Assembly (NCBI GenBank): GCA_009738435.1 | Contig: CP046522.1 | Location: forward strand, 2,883,249-2,947,248 | Origin: Clostridium bovifaecis | GTDB taxonomy: Bacteria; Bacillota; Clostridia; Clostridiales; Clostridiaceae | Reading direction: 5' to 3' | DNA length: 64,000 nucleotides | Shown here: positions 62,319-64,000 of the stretch, in pieces | How the letters are laid out: each line of letters begins with the position of its first letter | Position numbering within the stretch: the stretch's first letter is position 1 | The notes under the pieces: model-generated | The model's input: the letters and a program-made list of their open reading frames with translations, nothing else | Databases searched by the model: none | Told to the model about the DNA's origin: nothing | Position numbers and translations under genes: made by a program

Positions 62319-63412
62319 TATTTATTAATAACTTTATTTTTCCCTGTTTTTTTAGCTACATACAACCTAGAATCTGCAACACTAATTATCTCATCTAAGC
62401 TGGTTCCATCAATAGGATAGTAACTTACTCCAAAGCTTGCAGTAACCCTGCCCTCAACATTTTTATACTTCACGCTATTTTCACTTATTTTCAATCTTAT
62501 ACTATTTATTTTTTCATATATTTCTTTAACATCAGTTATGCTCTTTATACAAATTACAATTTCTTCTCCACCGTATCTAGCTATCAAATCACTTTTACCT
62601 ATATTATTTAATATTATATCGGTCGTTTGTTTTAATACCTCATCTCCAAACTGATGCCCATACCTATCATTGGCTTTTTTAAAATTATCAAGATCCATCA
62701 TTACATAAGCAAAGGTTTCCATAGACTTTTTATCTAAACTATCTTCTATAATATCAAAGAAATGCTTTCTATTATATATTCCAAGCAAAGGGTCTCTAAT
62801 AGCAATTTCCCTTATTTGATTGTATAAGGCATTATTTTCTAGCGCTATTGCTATCTGGTTTGCTATTGTAGAAATAAACTTTATATGCTCGTGACTAAAA
62901 AAGTTATTAAGTCCATGCTCCACTAATATATACCCAATGAACTTTTCTCTTAAGTATATAGGTACTCCTATTAAAGAGTGTATATCATTTTTTAGTGTTT
63001 CTTCTGAAAATAAGGATTCTTTAGAATTCATTATAAATGATTTACCATTAAGTAATTCTTTATAACACTCTTCATCACAAAATGTATAATCTTTGTTCTG
63101 AATATTAGTAGCCTTTACTACAAGGTCATCACCCTCTAAAATATAAATTGAAGAATAAGTAGCACCTAATATTCCGATTATCATATCATTTATCATAGGA
63201 ATTAAATTTTTATCACTAAGGTAAGAATTTATATATTTACTGATTTCCACTATATTAGTTATAGAGTCTAACTTTTTTTCTAATTTTATATTCTTCTCTG
63301 TCATCATTTGAATAGTGTTCTCAGCAAAATTTTGGTATGTTTCAAATTCATCCTTTAACTTTAAAAATTCTTCTTGATAGCTCTCTTTAAAATCGGCATT
63401 ACAATTATCCAT
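62318..63412 (-). CDS. GAF-GGDEF diguanylate cyclase
   Basis: A 364-residue cytoplasmic sensor that should make cyclic di-GMP from two GTP. Residues ~1-60 are a coiled coil, ~65-195 a GAF domain (LIGVPIYLREKFIGYILVEH) and ~205-362 the GGDEF domain: RDPLLGIYNRKHFFDIIEDS, YVMMDLDNFKKANDRYGHQF (metal and substrate Asp/Asn) and IARYGGEEIVICI. The signature is GGEE followed by I instead of F, a substitution found in active members too. No EAL or HD-GYP domain is fused. It is monocistronic with a good terminator. Confidence 0.92.
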   Translation of the reverse strand: MDNCNADFKESYQEEFLKLKDEFETYQNFAENTIQMMTEKNIKLEKKLDSITNIVEISKYINSYLSDKNLIPMINDMIIGILGATYSSIYILEGDDLVVKATNIQNKDYTFCDEECYKELLNGKSFIMNSKESLFSEETLKNDIHSLIGVPIYLREKFIGYILVEHGLNNFFSHEHIKFISTIANQIAIALENNALYNQIREIAIRDPLLGIYNRKHFFDIIEDSLDKKSMETFAYVMMDLDNFKKANDRYGHQFGDEVLKQTTDIILNNIGKSDLIARYGGEEIVICIKSITDVKEIYEKINSIRLKISENSVKYKNVEGRVTASFGVSYYPIDGTSLDEIISVADSRLYVAKKTGKNKVINK

Positions 63413-63578
63413 ATAATTCCATTTTCTCCTAAATTACTAATTTAAAATAGACATAATAATAGCTAATTTATATTATTCTACAAAATATGAAAAAATCCTT
63501 CTATAAACACGTATATCTATTATAATTTTAACATATATTCAAGCCTATTTTATTATTAGTATTTTATCTGCTATGCAC

Positions 63579-64000
63579 CTATAGAACTATATTGGCTGAT
63601 TTTAAAGCTTTTTTTATTGTAAGGCTAAGTGGCAGCCCTATAATTATTCCTGCTGCAACTTGAGCTATATTTCCTGGTATATCTTTTATAGCAATAATAA
63701 ATGCTTGATTTAAAGTTGCAGCTTTTAACACAATAAATCTAGCCATTAGTACACCGCTAAAATAATATGCAGCAATCATAAATATGCCTGCTATAAAAAA
63801 AGCAAATAAGTTATTTACGAGATTTTCTCCATTATACCTTTTTCTATAAGCTATGCTTCCTGCTATAAGCCCCATTATTCCTTTTATAGCAAACGTAAAT
63901 GGTGCCCATGTAGTATACCCATTTAATAAGTCAAATAAAGTCATGCCTATGGCTGCAGAAACTGCTCCTTTTTTCTTTCCAAGCAAAACAGCTCCTAAAA
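63579..64000 (-). CDS. ECF transporter S component (runs off the window)
   Basis: The C-terminal ~140 residues of a small, multi-segment membrane protein; the frame is open through base 64000. It shows AVLLGKKKGAVSAAIGMTLFDLLNG, then TTWAPFTFAIKGIMGLIAGS, and an end rich in Leu, Ile and Ala. This is the ECF S-component pattern, the substrate-binding subunit that docks on an EcfAAT energising module to import a vitamin. The substrate is not readable without the N-terminal part. No ecfA or ecfT is inside the window. Confidence 0.82.
   Translation of the reverse strand, partial: LGAVLLGKKKGAVSAAIGMTLFDLLNGYTTWAPFTFAIKGIMGLIAGSIAYRKRYNGENLVNNLFAFFIAGIFMIAAYYFSGVLMARFIVLKAATLNQAFIIAIKDIPGNIAQVAAGIIIGLPLSLTIKKALKSANIVL

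Noticed and set aside
605..63986. Many long open frames on the strand opposite to real genes (for example 11977-12408, 23205-23591, 49776-50084).
   Set aside because: They overlap genes with clear family motifs, have Leu/Ser/Phe-rich composition typical of antisense translation of AT-rich genes, and lack ribosome sites and promoters.
1..64000. CRISPR array or phage region.
   Set aside because: No regularly spaced direct repeats and no phage structural or integrase genes were seen; the repeats found are irregular and hairpin-forming.

Overview
The window is low-GC DNA from an endospore-forming anaerobic Firmicute, most likely Clostridium in the strict sense. The evidence is strongly AT-rich codon use, a spore-photoproduct-lyase family gene, SleB, a GerMN lipoprotein, pyruvate:ferredoxin oxidoreductase, three T-box leaders and many sigma-A promoters of the TTGACA-17-TATAAT kind. 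I cannot name the species. Most of it is housekeeping sequence without large mobile elements, but it is dotted with gene remnants, hairpins and purine-rich intergenic repeats.

Layout. 0-6.8 kb: the start of rpoN, a trmL-degV operon, an SPL-family radical SAM gene, a HAD phosphatase, a VanW protein and a frameshifted M42 peptidase. 7-11 kb: a soluble hybrid histidine kinase, then a decayed RHS/LamG gene riddled with hairpins. 11-19.6 kb: nth, plsC, queG, cysE behind a T-box, sleB, a membrane-less MgtE_N/CBS protein and a YgiQ radical SAM protein. 19.6-25 kb: a membrane protein, a frameshifted lipid kinase, a CBS protein, pssA, a cation exchanger and a TSUP transporter.

25.1-37.2 kb is the most unusual block, all on the minus strand. 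It runs from a TRAP transporter (dctP, dctQ, dctM) through two unrecognised proteins (126 and 340 aa), a NadD-type adenylyltransferase, an unrecognised 121-aa protein, a MoaB/MogA-like protein and an unrecognised 200-aa protein to a full-length pyruvate:ferredoxin oxidoreductase and a GntR/FCD regulator. The dctP and oxidoreductase promoters are built identically, each with a -10 box inside an ATTGTATACAAT palindrome. I infer one regulon for uptake and oxidation of a carboxylate, possibly using a nucleotide-type or pterin-type cofactor made by the embedded genes.

38-46 kb: a nucleoside kinase, a DUF421/DUF4363 pair, fba, and a DUF4956-VTC (polyphosphate polymerase-like) pair divergent from a two-component system. 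The two divergent promoters carry matching TTAAGGT tandem repeats 8 bp upstream of the -10, which suggests that the response regulator controls both sides. 46-64 kb: an acetate kinase remnant, a nucleoid-associated protein, a GerMN lipoprotein, a CYTH protein, tRNA-Gln(CUG), rpsA, a rhodanese-like protein, T-box-leuS, a small alarmone synthetase, a metallophosphoesterase, FlhB-like and FliK-like proteins, T-box-tyrS, a P-loop protein, an AlbA_2 protein, a diguanylate cyclase and a truncated ECF S component.

Five otherwise intact genes (M42 peptidase, lipid kinase, response regulator, CYTH, metallophosphoesterase) are each broken by a 1-2 base contraction in a short simple repeat. Either this assembly carries systematic repeat-contraction errors, or the strain has hypermutable or phase-variable tracts.
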